Source: Hungatella hathewayi
GTDB lineage: Bacteria > Bacillota > Clostridia > Lachnospirales > Lachnospiraceae
Length of the DNA: 64,000 nucleotides
NCBI GenBank assembly: GCA_025149285.1
Contig: CP102274.1
Coordinates: forward strand, 1,255,501 to 1,319,500
Direction: 5' to 3'
The notes under the pieces are model-generated. The model was not told the origin of the DNA and ran no database searches. It was given only the letters and a program-made list of their open reading frames with translations. Positions within the stretch are counted from its first letter, which is position 1; each line of letters starts with the position of its first letter. Positions 48,724-57,698 of this stretch are shown one piece after another. Position numbers and translations under genes: made by a program.

Positions 48724-51021
48724 ATGCAGGATAAAATTATGATTTACCCAGCTGACATAAGGAATCATTTATATGAAGCAGGGATATTAAGAGAAAATGA
48801 AGACGTGGTAATGGTTGCGGGCCAGTGCGCCCTTTTGGAAAATGCAGGAGAAATAAGAACAACCTATCGGGCCATAAATCTGTTTGATTATCGTACCCGG
48901 TATCTGTGCGCCAGAAAAACACCTTTTCCACAGGAAAGTTATAAAATCGTAGCCAAGCGTTTATCAGAGCTGGAAATTAATGAATTGGACGAGAATATGG
49001 AGCTGGAGTTAGATGAGAATAAAAGGGCGCAGCATCTGCTTTCCTATATATTCGATGTAATACTGCCACAGTATGGCATGGCGAAGCGAAAAAGCCAGAA
49101 GGAACTTGCCTTATCAATGTTGAGAGCCTTACAGGAAAATAAGCTTGCACTTTGTGAAGCAGAGGTCGGGACGGGAAAAACTCACGCCTACATTCTGGCG
49201 GTCACCATCCATAATCTATTTTCACAAAGTAAAACTCCGACAATGATATCAACGTCAACAATTGCTTTGCAGGAGGCCATTACAAAAGAGTATATTCCCC
49301 AGATTTCACGAATATTGCTGGAGCATCGAATCATTGATAAGCCGTTATCTTTTGTGGTACGAAAAGGAAAATCTCATTTCGTATGTGATTCCAGGCTAAA
49401 GACTTACGAAAGCTCTATTCGAAATCAGAATCGTCCGGAAGATCAGGGACTTTTGGCACAATTGGGGGAACTGTGGAGAGAACAGGAACATTATTTGGAT
49501 CTGGATGGTTTTCCATTAACACCCTATGTAAAAGAAAGAATCAATGTATCTCAGTGTTCCGAATTTTGTCCGCATTCTTCCTATTGCAGGTTCGCGTCTT
49601 TCAGTCGGCGTTGGCTGTCTGAGAGTTATGACTTTCAGATATCAAATCACAATTACATATTAGCGGATGTTGTTAATCGCAGGGAAGGGAAGAAAAAGTT
49701 ACTTCCCTATTATAATATAGCGGTATTTGATGAAGCTCATAAATTGATCGATGCAGCCAGGCAGATTTACTGTACCCGGTTATCAGAGAATGAGATCCCT
49801 AAGCTAATTCATTTAATTTCACCAGAGCGTTTTGTAGACAAGAGTTCACAGCGACAAATGATGGAGCTTTGTACTGGTTTGTCAGAAAAAAATACCCGGC
49901 TGTTTCAAAAGACTGGCGGAGCTTTCATACAGTCCAATCAAATGGAAAATATCAGCAGGACCATCGAAGAAGACAGGAGTACACGATTATGGATTCGAGA
50001 TCTGATTGGCATGTTGGAAAAATTGGGCCGTATATTTGTAACAGTGAAAATGGATTCCTGTGGCCGTGTGAAAACGATCCGGAATACAGCACAGTCGATA
50101 GAGGACAGGCTCAATGTATTTTTAAGTGCAAAGCAGAATATCAGTTGGATCGAGAAGTCGGACAGCGGGGGCCTGGAATTTTGTTCGCTGCCAAGAGAAT
50201 TGGAACGCATTTTATATCATGATTTGTGGCATACGGGGGTGCACAGCATTATTACTTCGGGCACGATATCGGTTGGAGGCAATTTCGATCATTTTAAGCG
50301 TATGACGGGAATTGACTTGCTGCAGCCACAAAACAGACGGGTTATGGAGGTTTCCAAGTTATCCCCATTCAACTATTCACAGAATGCAATTCTTTATATA
50401 CCAGAGGAGCTGCCTTTCCCGGATATTCATGATGAGAAATATATTGAGGCCATATCCAGAGAGATTATTCATTTAATCTGCGCAACTTTTGGACATACAT
50501 TGATATTGTTTTCATCATACTGGCTGATGGAACGTATTTTTTATGAAGTAAAGCAGGAAATCCAATCATTCCCGCTCTTTATCATGAAACGAGGGAGAAT
50601 GGATATGATTGAAAAATTCAGGAGAAGCGGAAATGGCGTTCTTTTTGCCAGCGACAGCGCTGGAGAAGGAATTGATTTACCGGGAGATATTTTGTCCAGT
50701 GTAATAATAGTGAAACTTCCTTTTCCTGTGCCAAGTCCGATTCTGGAATATGAGCGGACAAAGTATGATGATTTTTCGCAATATGTGAAGGAAATCATCA
50801 CTCCGGGGATGATTATTAAACTGAGACAGTGGTTTGGCCGTGGTATTCGGAGAGAAACGGATACGGCGGTTTTTTCGATTCTGGACAGCAGAGTTGGTAT
50901 ACATGGAAGATACCGTGATGATGTGTTGAAGGCGTTGCCGGACATGCCGGTCACTGGTCGAATTGAAGAAATAAGACGTTTTATTGCAGAGAAAAAAACT
51001 GGAGAATACTTTTTGCTTTAA
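48724..51021 (+). CDS. DinG/XPD-type ATP-dependent DNA helicase
   Basis: 765 residues. Motifs in order: QKELALSMLRALQENKLALC, Walker A AEVGTGKT, an Fe-S cluster set (FVCD, CSEFCPHSSYC), DEAH box VFDEAHKL, SDSAGEGIDLPGD and the motif VI-like QWFGRGIRRETD. This is a 5'-3' superfamily 2 helicase like DinG. It differs from housekeeping DinG by lacking an exonuclease domain. In the ICE it may unwind DNA during transfer or replication of the circular form, or counter host defences. Confidence 0.88.
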   Translation: MQDKIMIYPADIRNHLYEAGILRENEDVVMVAGQCALLENAGEIRTTYRAINLFDYRTRYLCARKTPFPQESYKIVAKRLSELEINELDENMELELDENKRAQHLLSYIFDVILPQYGMAKRKSQKELALSMLRALQENKLALCEAEVGTGKTHAYILAVTIHNLFSQSKTPTMISTSTIALQEAITKEYIPQISRILLEHRIIDKPLSFVVRKGKSHFVCDSRLKTYESSIRNQNRPEDQGLLAQLGELWREQEHYLDLDGFPLTPYVKERINVSQCSEFCPHSSYCRFASFSRRWLSESYDFQISNHNYILADVVNRREGKKKLLPYYNIAVFDEAHKLIDAARQIYCTRLSENEIPKLIHLISPERFVDKSSQRQMMELCTGLSEKNTRLFQKTGGAFIQSNQMENISRTIEEDRSTRLWIRDLIGMLEKLGRIFVTVKMDSCGRVKTIRNTAQSIEDRLNVFLSAKQNISWIEKSDSGGLEFCSLPRELERILYHDLWHTGVHSIITSGTISVGGNFDHFKRMTGIDLLQPQNRRVMEVSKLSPFNYSQNAILYIPEELPFPDIHDEKYIEAISREIIHLICATFGHTLILFSSYWLMERIFYEVKQEIQSFPLFIMKRGRMDMIEKFRRSGNGVLFASDSAGEGIDLPGDILSSVIIVKLPFPVPSPILEYERTKYDDFSQYVKEIITPGMIIKLRQWFGRGIRRETDTAVFSILDSRVGIHGRYRDDVLKALPDMPVTGRIEEIRRFIAEKKTGEYFLL

Positions 51022-51062
51022 GGTATTTTATATTTCCAAAGCAAAAAGTCCGGAGAAATAAA

Positions 51063-51530
51063 ATGGATCAGATAGAAAAAAGAGTCTGGGGCTATTGCCG
51101 GTGCGGTGGAGCCGATCAGACAGACATTGAAAATCAGGTGGAACAATTGAAACAATATGCTGAATCCTGTGGGTACACTCTTTCAGGCTATACAGTGGGA
51201 CACGGTTCCAGTCTGGAACCGGACAGCCCTGATATGGCTGAGATCGAAAGGGCTGCAAAAGAATATGCTGCTGATACCCTGCTAATCAATGCCGCAAGCC
51301 GTTTGTCACGAAAAACAGTTGAATTGCTAGGTTCATTAAAATATATAGCTCAGATACCCATGAATGTGGAGTGTGTCAACGGAACGGATTTATCAGCCGA
51401 TAGCCCTTTCAAAGATATCGTAATGGCAATGTCTGAATGTATGAGAAGTGTTGGACCAGAATACGAGGCTAAGTATGAAGAGGATTATGAGCTTGATCTG
51501 AATGATGGCAGCGAAGAACTTGGACGGTGA
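51063..51530 (+). CDS. Resolvase-like protein without catalytic serine
   Basis: 155 residues shaped like the serine-resolvase catalytic domain: GYCRCGGADQTDIENQVEQL at the N-terminus, INAASRLSRKTVELLGSLKY in the position of the DRLxR motif, and a helical tail. The catalytic Ser (YxRxS) is Gly15. No DNA-binding domain follows; the C-terminus is acidic. It may be a regulatory partner that forms mixed oligomers with the three active recombinases downstream, for example a directionality factor. Confidence 0.72.
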   Translation: MDQIEKRVWGYCRCGGADQTDIENQVEQLKQYAESCGYTLSGYTVGHGSSLEPDSPDMAEIERAAKEYAADTLLINAASRLSRKTVELLGSLKYIAQIPMNVECVNGTDLSADSPFKDIVMAMSECMRSVGPEYEAKYEEDYELDLNDGSEELGR

Positions 51531-51623
51531 ATACTATTAACGAAGCTAAAAGCGCTTTTTACATAAATTACAGACATTCAGACAAGTTGGTAAAACATAT
51601 CCTGAAATAAAGGAGGTGCGGAT

Positions 51624-51881
51624 ATGGAACCAGTTATAGCCATGGACATGGAAGAAATGAAAAATGTTGATATTAGGACAGTTGACAGAGAATCACTGGC
51701 GGATATAAACGATGTACATATTAATCGAAAACTGCCACGAGAAGAAAGAATGGCGGATTTTATCCGTCAAATCAAAAATCCCTATTGCTATCGTTGTGGG
51801 AAGGCTGTGGTGAAAGTAGGCTTTACCGATACAGAGGTAACTCTGGAGGATAGGCTGGAACACTATCTGAAAACACTATGA
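51624..51881 (+). CDS. DUF6870-like small protein
   Basis: 85 residues with AAGGAGGTG upstream. The conserved region LADINDVHINRKLPREERM, followed by RIxNPYCYRCG-like sequence, is what I recall as DUF6870, found next to serine recombinases in Clostridia ICEs. The CYRCG pair alone is too little for a metal site. A role in excision is inferred from position. Confidence 0.65.
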   Translation: MEPVIAMDMEEMKNVDIRTVDRESLADINDVHINRKLPREERMADFIRQIKNPYCYRCGKAVVKVGFTDTEVTLEDRLEHYLKTL

Positions 51882-51913
51882 AAAGCAAGACGATCAGCTG
51901 TAAGCAAACGGGC

Positions 51914-51942
51914 TTGACTCCATTGCTTTATAATGGTATATT
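51914..51942 (+). promoter_or_regulatory. Promoter of the recombinase operon
   Basis: TTGACT (51914-51919), 17 bases, TATATT (51937-51942). The spacer holds the inverted repeat CCATT-GCTTTAT-AATGG, a possible operator. The first recombinase ATG follows 77 bases later. Confidence 0.65.
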
Positions 51943-52018
51943 CTAAACCAATAAGCATACCGGTGAAGTCCCATTGTGAAAAGTTTGGCTGAGGATTTTT
52001 TACAATCGGAGGTTCACT

Positions 52019-53656
52019 ATGAAAAATTTAACAGATAATAGAATATATCGTGCGGACGCATACCTGCGCCTATCTAAAGAAGATGGCGATAAAGTGGAAA
52101 GCGACAGCATAGCAAACCAACGGGATTTGATCAGGCATTTTCTTGCAGATAAACCGGACATACAGCTTGTCGACGAACAGATTGACGATGGATATTCCGG
52201 TGCGACATTTGACCGGCCCTCTTTTCAAAAGATGATGGAAGATGTAAAGAGTGGAAAAATCAACTGTATTATTGTCAAAGATTTATCCCGTTTTGGAAGA
52301 AATTTTGTTGAAGCAGGGCGTTATATCGATCAGATTTTCCCAGAGTACGGCGTTCGCTTTATTGCTATCAATGATAACTTTGACAGCGCTAAAGGCCGCA
52401 GCCAGTCGGATAATGTTTTACTGCCCTTTTTAAATCTGGTTAATGACGCCTTTTGCCGCGACATTTCTATCAAGGTCAGAAGCCAGCTTGAAGTCAAAAG
52501 AAAAAAAGGAGATTTCGTTGGCTCTTTTGCCGTGTATGGCTATCTAAAAGATCCTGACAATCGGCATAAACTCATTGTAGACGAATTTGCAGCCAATGTG
52601 GTGCGGGATATTTTCAAATGGAAGATTGACGGCCTAAGCCAGCAGCGTATTGCGGATCGATTGAATGAGCTTGGCATCCTCTCCCCGATGGAGTATAAAA
52701 AAAATTGCGGTATGGCATACCGTACCGGCTTCCAGGTCAGTACGAAGGCAAAATGGACAGCAGTAGCCGTTGGCCGAATTCTGCGCAATGAATTTTATAT
52801 CGGTACATTAGTACAGGGGAAACGTACAACACCCAATCATAAGGTAAAAAAGACAATCGAAAAGCCGAATAACGAGTGGGTAAGGATCGAAAACAATCAT
52901 GAGCCTATTGTGACAATAGAAGAATTTTCTGCTGTAGGGCGGCTCCTATTGCAGGACACCCGTGTTGCGCCAGATCAGAATACTGTCTCTCTTTTTTCAG
53001 GTCTGATCTTCTGTGGTGATTGTGGTCAAAACATGGTTAAAAATGGTGTTTGCAAGGCTGGCAAAACTTACAGCTACTATATGTGCTGTACCAATCGTGC
53101 AAAAAAAGGATGCAGCAGCCATCGAATCCCGGAGCAAGCAGTTGCAGATTCGGTGCTCATGTCCTTAAAGGAACATATTTCAACTGTCCTTGAGATAGAA
53201 AAGACACTGGAATTTTTGGCTGGATTGCCCTTACAGAGGGCAGAGGTGCAGAAAGCAGATGCCCGTCTTGTCAGTAAACAGGAAGAAATAAAAAGGTATG
53301 AGAAATTAAAAGCTACCCTTTATGAAGCTCTGGCAGACGGTCTGATTGATAAGTCGGAATATCTGGAGTTAAAGGCTGTATATGATAAAAAAATGCAGGA
53401 AGCCCGGAGCGAAGAAGTGAAAGTAAAAGATGAGCTTGAAAGCATTCTGCAAAATCAGTCTGTAAATTCCCAGTGGATTGAACATTTCAGGGCATATCAG
53501 AACATTGATACACTGGATCGCCGTATGGTCGTTACCCTGATTGAACGAATTCTCGTATACGAGGACTACCGCCTGCAAATCGAATTTCGTTATCAGGCCG
53601 ACTATGAGCGTGCGCTTGCCATGATTCAGGCCTCTGGTGTAAAGGAGGTGGTCTGA
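52019..53656 (+). CDS. ICE large serine recombinase 1
   Basis: 545 residues. Catalytic domain with AYLRLSKEDG (S19) and IIVKDLSRFGRNFVEAGRYI, then a recombinase domain (GSFAVYGYLKDPD), a zinc ribbon (FCGDCGQNM with MCCTNRAKKGC) and a coiled-coil tail ending near MIQASGVKEVV. All catalytic residues are present. It is the first of three consecutive recombinases of similar size at the right end of the ICE, one base apart from the next gene. They probably act together or divide integration and excision. Confidence 0.93.
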   Translation: MKNLTDNRIYRADAYLRLSKEDGDKVESDSIANQRDLIRHFLADKPDIQLVDEQIDDGYSGATFDRPSFQKMMEDVKSGKINCIIVKDLSRFGRNFVEAGRYIDQIFPEYGVRFIAINDNFDSAKGRSQSDNVLLPFLNLVNDAFCRDISIKVRSQLEVKRKKGDFVGSFAVYGYLKDPDNRHKLIVDEFAANVVRDIFKWKIDGLSQQRIADRLNELGILSPMEYKKNCGMAYRTGFQVSTKAKWTAVAVGRILRNEFYIGTLVQGKRTTPNHKVKKTIEKPNNEWVRIENNHEPIVTIEEFSAVGRLLLQDTRVAPDQNTVSLFSGLIFCGDCGQNMVKNGVCKAGKTYSYYMCCTNRAKKGCSSHRIPEQAVADSVLMSLKEHISTVLEIEKTLEFLAGLPLQRAEVQKADARLVSKQEEIKRYEKLKATLYEALADGLIDKSEYLELKAVYDKKMQEARSEEVKVKDELESILQNQSVNSQWIEHFRAYQNIDTLDRRMVVTLIERILVYEDYRLQIEFRYQADYERALAMIQASGVKEVV

Positions 53657-53657
53657 T

Positions 53658-55337
53658 ATGGCGAGAGTGAGCAGAAAACAGACGGTATCGCCTGCTGCTC
53701 CGGTACTGGTTGAGCGGGTTTACTGTGTCGGTCTATATGTGAGGCTCTCTAAAGAGGATAATGGATATCACACCAGTGATTCTATTCAAATGCAGCAATG
53801 CCTTTTAGAACAATATGTAAAAACACAGCAGGACATGAAATTAGTTGGTATATTCTGTGATAATGGAGCGACCGGTACGGACTTCGACCGCCCGGATTTT
53901 GAACGTATGATGGAAGCTGTCCGCCGCCGCGAGATTGATTGTATCGTGGTGAAGGACTTGTCGCGTTTTGGACGCAACTATGTAGAAACAGGATATTATC
54001 TGGAAAAGATTTTTCCGTTTCTTGGGGTTCGATTCGTGGCAGTCAATGACTGCTATGACACCTTGAAGTGTGCAGACGGTGATGAAATGGTCGTCTCACT
54101 GAAGAATATTGTAAACTCTTTATTTGCTAAGGATATTTCTAAAAAGTCCGGCACTGCGCTTAGACGTAAACAGGAAAAGGGAGAATTTATTGGTTCATGG
54201 ACGCCCTATGGCTATCTAAAAAGCCCGGAGGATAAAAACCATCTTATCATAGATCCAGAAACCGCCCCTATCGTGCGAGATATCTTCACATGGCGTCTGG
54301 AAGGACTGGGATATGACGAAATTGCCAAAAGGCTGAATGAGCAGAAAATCCTGTGTCCTACAATGGTTCGCTTTTTGAGAGGGGAATTTAAAAAAGATTC
54401 GCCCCGTACAGTAGGAACGCGGTGGGTGGCACAAACGGTCAAAAATATTACAAATAATATGGTTTACGCGGGACATATGGCACAGGGAAAGCAAATACGT
54501 TCCTTGTGTGAAGGGATTCCGCGCAAAGAAATGGAACGACAGGATTGGATTATTGTACGCAATACGCATACACCCATTGTTGACGAGGATACCTGGAATC
54601 GTGTACAAAGAATAAACAGTGAAGCGAAGACGAAGAATACAGAAAAAAGGCAGCTTCCGAAAACAGAGAATCTATTAGTTGGTATGGTATACTGCAAAGA
54701 TTGTGGCCGGACTATGGGGCGGTATAAAAATTGCTCCCGCAAAGGACATATTCGCTATACATATTGCTGTCGTATTCGTAAAGCCAGCAAAGGTATGAGC
54801 GGCTGCACTTTGAAAAGTATTGGTGAACAGGAGCTGTTTGACATTATTCTTAAAAGTATCCGTATTCAAATTGCGGCTACAATTGAGCAGGAAAATCTTT
54901 TGAGAAGGTTGAAGGCACAGCCGGAATACCAAAAGACAAAGCGGAAACTGGAAAGTTCCCTGGCTGAGATTCAAACAGCGATTTCTAAAAATATGGCAAG
55001 ACGTGCTGCCCTGTTTGAAAGTTATAATGATAATGTGGTCAGTGATGAAGAATATTTGTATATGAAACAGCGATACGATGTACAGGCGGCGGAATTACTA
55101 TCAAGACAGGAACAGCTTCTTGCTGAGCAGGTGGTTTATGCAAAGACGCTCTCTCCTGAAAACGAATGGATAAAGGCTTGCCGCAAATATGATGGAGTAA
55201 AGCAGCTTTCCCGGGCTATGGTTTTGGAATTGATTCATCATATCACAATAGAGGGACGGAATGACGTTCATATTACATGGAATTTTAAAGACGAGTATCA
55301 AACCCTCATAAGCTATACAGAGGGGGTGCAGGTATGA
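53658..55337 (+). CDS. ICE large serine recombinase 2
   Basis: 559 residues with LYVRLSKEDN (S31), IVVKDLSRFGRNYVETGYYL, GSWTPYGYLKSPED and a zinc ribbon (YCKDCGRTM, CCRIRKASKGMSGC). Closest in the window to recombinase 1. The start follows GGAGGTGGTCTGAT, and the stop overlaps recombinase 3 by 4 bases (ATGA). All three being intact argues against one being a degraded duplicate. Confidence 0.93.
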   Translation: MARVSRKQTVSPAAPVLVERVYCVGLYVRLSKEDNGYHTSDSIQMQQCLLEQYVKTQQDMKLVGIFCDNGATGTDFDRPDFERMMEAVRRREIDCIVVKDLSRFGRNYVETGYYLEKIFPFLGVRFVAVNDCYDTLKCADGDEMVVSLKNIVNSLFAKDISKKSGTALRRKQEKGEFIGSWTPYGYLKSPEDKNHLIIDPETAPIVRDIFTWRLEGLGYDEIAKRLNEQKILCPTMVRFLRGEFKKDSPRTVGTRWVAQTVKNITNNMVYAGHMAQGKQIRSLCEGIPRKEMERQDWIIVRNTHTPIVDEDTWNRVQRINSEAKTKNTEKRQLPKTENLLVGMVYCKDCGRTMGRYKNCSRKGHIRYTYCCRIRKASKGMSGCTLKSIGEQELFDIILKSIRIQIAATIEQENLLRRLKAQPEYQKTKRKLESSLAEIQTAISKNMARRAALFESYNDNVVSDEEYLYMKQRYDVQAAELLSRQEQLLAEQVVYAKTLSPENEWIKACRKYDGVKQLSRAMVLELIHHITIEGRNDVHITWNFKDEYQTLISYTEGVQV

Positions 55338-56851
55338 ATACATTGGCTTTATATACCAGGGCGTCAAATGAGGACGAAAATCTGGGCGAAAGCGCCACAA
55401 TTCAAAACCAGCGTGATCTTCTATACCATTATATCCGGAGCAAACAGGAATTCAAAGATTGGAATGTTTTGGAATTTCAGGATGATGGTTGGTCAGGAAC
55501 GACCTTCGACCGGCCGGGTATTGGAAAGCTTCTGAAACTGGCCGGTAAAGAAGTACAGTGTATTATTGTCAAGGATTTTTCACGTTTCGGCCGGAATCTG
55601 ATTGAAGTAGGAAACTATCTGGATCAGATTTTCCCCTTCCTCGGCGTCCGGTTTATTGCAGTTAATGAGGGGTATGACAGTAATGATAATGCAGGACGTA
55701 CCATTGGTTTGGATGTATCTCTAAAAGCAATGGTCTACGAAATGTACAGCCGGGATTTATCAAAGAAGATCAGCAGTGTCAAAGAGGAGCAAATGAAGAG
55801 CGGCCATTATGCAGGCAGTTTTGCATTTTATGGGTATCAGAAGTCAAAGGATTCTAAAAGTGGTCTGGAAATAGATCCGGAAGCCGCAGGCATAGTCAAA
55901 CGTATTTTTTCTCTTGCTGCTTCAGGAGTTAAGACGCTTCAGATTGCCGTCCTGCTTAACAAAGAGGGGATTTTACCCCCGCTGAGTTACCGGAAACAGA
56001 AAAAAATGGACGAACATTTTCAATGCCCTACGGCAACAGAACACAATATCTGGACGCAGGCCAGGATAGCGGCTATCATTCGTGATGAAAGGTATACCGG
56101 TGTTCTGGTTAGCAAAAAGAAGCAGCGCATTGATATTTCTACAAAAAAGATAAAACTAAATGACCGTAAAGAGTGGATTCGAGTGGAGAATGCAATGGAT
56201 GCCATTGTCACAAGAGAAGAATTTGGGCAGGCTCAGGAAGCGCTGGTTCGACGCGGAAATCGGAATAAAGTAACGCCATCGGAACCATTCAGAGGCCTTT
56301 TGAAATGTGGAATATGTGGAAAAGCATTAGACCGGATTGATTGTAAAAATCCGTATTTTCGATGCGTCACCGGAAGATTTGAACCTGATTCGCTGTGTGC
56401 GGAAATTCGTATAGAGAGAAAAGAATTAGAGCAGACGGTTCTTTCTGCTTTGAAGTATCAAATTCAGCTTATGCAGGAAAATAAGCCATCTGATAAGAGC
56501 GGATCGGAAACAACGATCAGACAGAACCTTGAAAAAATAGATGGACAAATGGGTAAATATAAATCTAATCAGATGATACAGTTTGAACGATTTGCAGGTG
56601 GCTTGATTGACCGCGAACAGTTTATTATGGAAAAGAAGAAAATTGCTGAACAGATATCAGCACTTCAAGCGGAGAAAGAAGAATTGTTTCGGCAATTACA
56701 AAACGTTGAACAATTGGCGCAAGTGGAGGAACATGACTTGGGACGGTATGCCTTCGTGGAAACACTGTCAAGAGAGTTGCTGGTAGCACTGATCCAGGAG
56801 ATACGGATTCAATCTGACCATGTAATTGAAATAAATTGGAACTTCCGTTAA
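55334..56851 (+). CDS. ICE large serine recombinase 3
   Basis: 505 residues with LYTRASNEDEN (S11), IIVKDFSRFGRNLIEVGNYL, GSFAFYGYQKSKDS and a zinc ribbon (KCGICGKALDRIDC, then CVTGRFEPDSLC). It ends 20 bases before the feoB fragment, so it marks the right end of the ICE. Placement of the integrase next to the attachment site is the usual ICE layout. A weak terminator follows. Confidence 0.93.
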   Translation: MNTLALYTRASNEDENLGESATIQNQRDLLYHYIRSKQEFKDWNVLEFQDDGWSGTTFDRPGIGKLLKLAGKEVQCIIVKDFSRFGRNLIEVGNYLDQIFPFLGVRFIAVNEGYDSNDNAGRTIGLDVSLKAMVYEMYSRDLSKKISSVKEEQMKSGHYAGSFAFYGYQKSKDSKSGLEIDPEAAGIVKRIFSLAASGVKTLQIAVLLNKEGILPPLSYRKQKKMDEHFQCPTATEHNIWTQARIAAIIRDERYTGVLVSKKKQRIDISTKKIKLNDRKEWIRVENAMDAIVTREEFGQAQEALVRRGNRNKVTPSEPFRGLLKCGICGKALDRIDCKNPYFRCVTGRFEPDSLCAEIRIERKELEQTVLSALKYQIQLMQENKPSDKSGSETTIRQNLEKIDGQMGKYKSNQMIQFERFAGGLIDREQFIMEKKKIAEQISALQAEKEELFRQLQNVEQLAQVEEHDLGRYAFVETLSRELLVALIQEIRIQSDHVIEINWNFR

Positions 56852-56870
56852 TTAGGAAGATAATTTTTTT
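56842..56870 (+). terminator. Weak terminator at the ICE right end
   Basis: CTTCC (56842-56846) and GGAAG (56855-56859) form a short stem followed by ATAATTTTTTT. The recombinase 3 stop codon lies in the loop. Confidence 0.45.
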
Positions 56871-56895
56871 ATGTATGTCTTGACACAAGCAAATG
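56852..56895. other. ICE right junction (attR region) in feoB
   Basis: Upstream is recombinase DNA; from about 56,875 the frame reads as FeoB. The exact crossover cannot be fixed without the left end or an empty site. The sequence around TGTCTTGACACAAGC is the likely region. Confidence 0.6.
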
Positions 56896-57185
56896 AGATC
56901 GTGGTGCCGATCATCATCATGGCTTATCTGGCTGAGGGAAGCCTGCTGGATATCAGCGATCTATCGGTACTCCGGGACTTGCTGGTGAGCCATGGCTGGA
57001 CCTGGATCACGGCGGTCAGCACCATGCTGTTCTCCCTGATGCACTGGCCCTGCTCCACGACGTGTCTGACAATCAAAAAAGAGACACAGAGTGTGAAATG
57101 GACGATTGCTTCCTTCCTGGTACCAACGGTTACGGGAATTGTCGTGTGTTTCTTATTTACGACGGCGGCGAGAATGCTGGTCTGA
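56871..57185 (+). pseudogene. feoB: 3' fragment of feoB, ferrous iron transporter
   Basis: 104 codons that match the C-terminal end of FeoB: a conserved ANEIVVPIIIMAYLA helix, LVSHGWTWITAVSTMLFSLM, HWPCSTTCLTIKKETQSVKW and a last helix FLVPTVTGIVVCFLF. FeoB is a GTP-driven Fe2+ permease of about 700 residues, so roughly 85% is missing here. The 5' part should be at the left end of the ICE outside the window. The ATG at 56871 is incidental or lets a short peptide be made. If the ICE excises precisely, feoB would be restored. Confidence 0.88.
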
Positions 57186-57195
57186 TATCTGGGAT

Positions 57196-57243
57196 AAAAA
57201 CACTGTCTGCAACAATCAATTAATTTGCAGACAGTGTTTTTTT
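57196..57243 (+). terminator. feoB terminator
   Basis: AAAAACACTGTCTGCAA (57196-57212) and TTGCAGACAGTGTTTTT (57224-57240) form a 17-bp stem and a long T run, a strong rho-independent terminator. Confidence 0.88.
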
Positions 57244-57318
57244 GCATAAAACGCTCGTCACCAGTGCAAGGGTTCTGCCTGCCGGACTTCCTGCAAAGGG
57301 GATCAATTAGAAAAATCA

Positions 57319-57348
57319 AAAATATTACAGGTTAAATCGTAATATTTT
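57319..57348. promoter_or_regulatory. Inverted repeat upstream of the GH59 gene
   Basis: AAAATATTAC (57319-57328), 10 bases, GTAATATTTT (57339-57348), a perfect 10-bp repeat in an AT-rich leader. It could be an operator. The remaining gap 57186-57698 also has a doubtful 33-codon ORF and no other feature. Confidence 0.5.
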
Positions 57349-57491
57349 ACATGTATTTTTCAAAAAGTTGTAACCGTTTATAAAAACATGTAATTTTTCA
57401 CAATAAGAAAAGAAATGAAATAATTAATTACATTCAAATGTCCCAAAATAATTGCTAAAATAAAACCAAATCTTAGAAAGGGAGGGAGGAT

Positions 57492-57593
57492 ATGAATAAA
57501 AAATACAGGAAAAAAGCTTATTGTCCCGACACAATTGGCAAAAATCTGGTGGCACAGAAAGTTTCCTGTATGCGGAAGGCAATAAGCTTATGA
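57492..57593 (+). CDS. Doubtful 33-residue ORF in the GH59 leader
   Basis: ATG 57492 follows GGAGGGAGGA and encodes MNKKYRKKAYCPDTIGKNL and 14 more residues. The ribosome site is good but the sequence is not recognised. It may be a leader peptide or chance. Confidence 0.25.
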   Translation: MNKKYRKKAYCPDTIGKNLVAQKVSCMRKAISL

Positions 57594-57698
57594 CTCATTA
57601 TATCAGAAAAAAGGTTTTGTGAAAAGGATTCCTGTTTATAAAAGACGTCATCAGCTTCTGCCTTGTAACCAATCATTAAAATCAGGGAGGCAAGGAAA

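Noticed and set aside
48545..48742. Short plus-strand ORF before the helicase
   Set aside because: Lies across leader hairpins, has no ribosome site and no recognisable composition.
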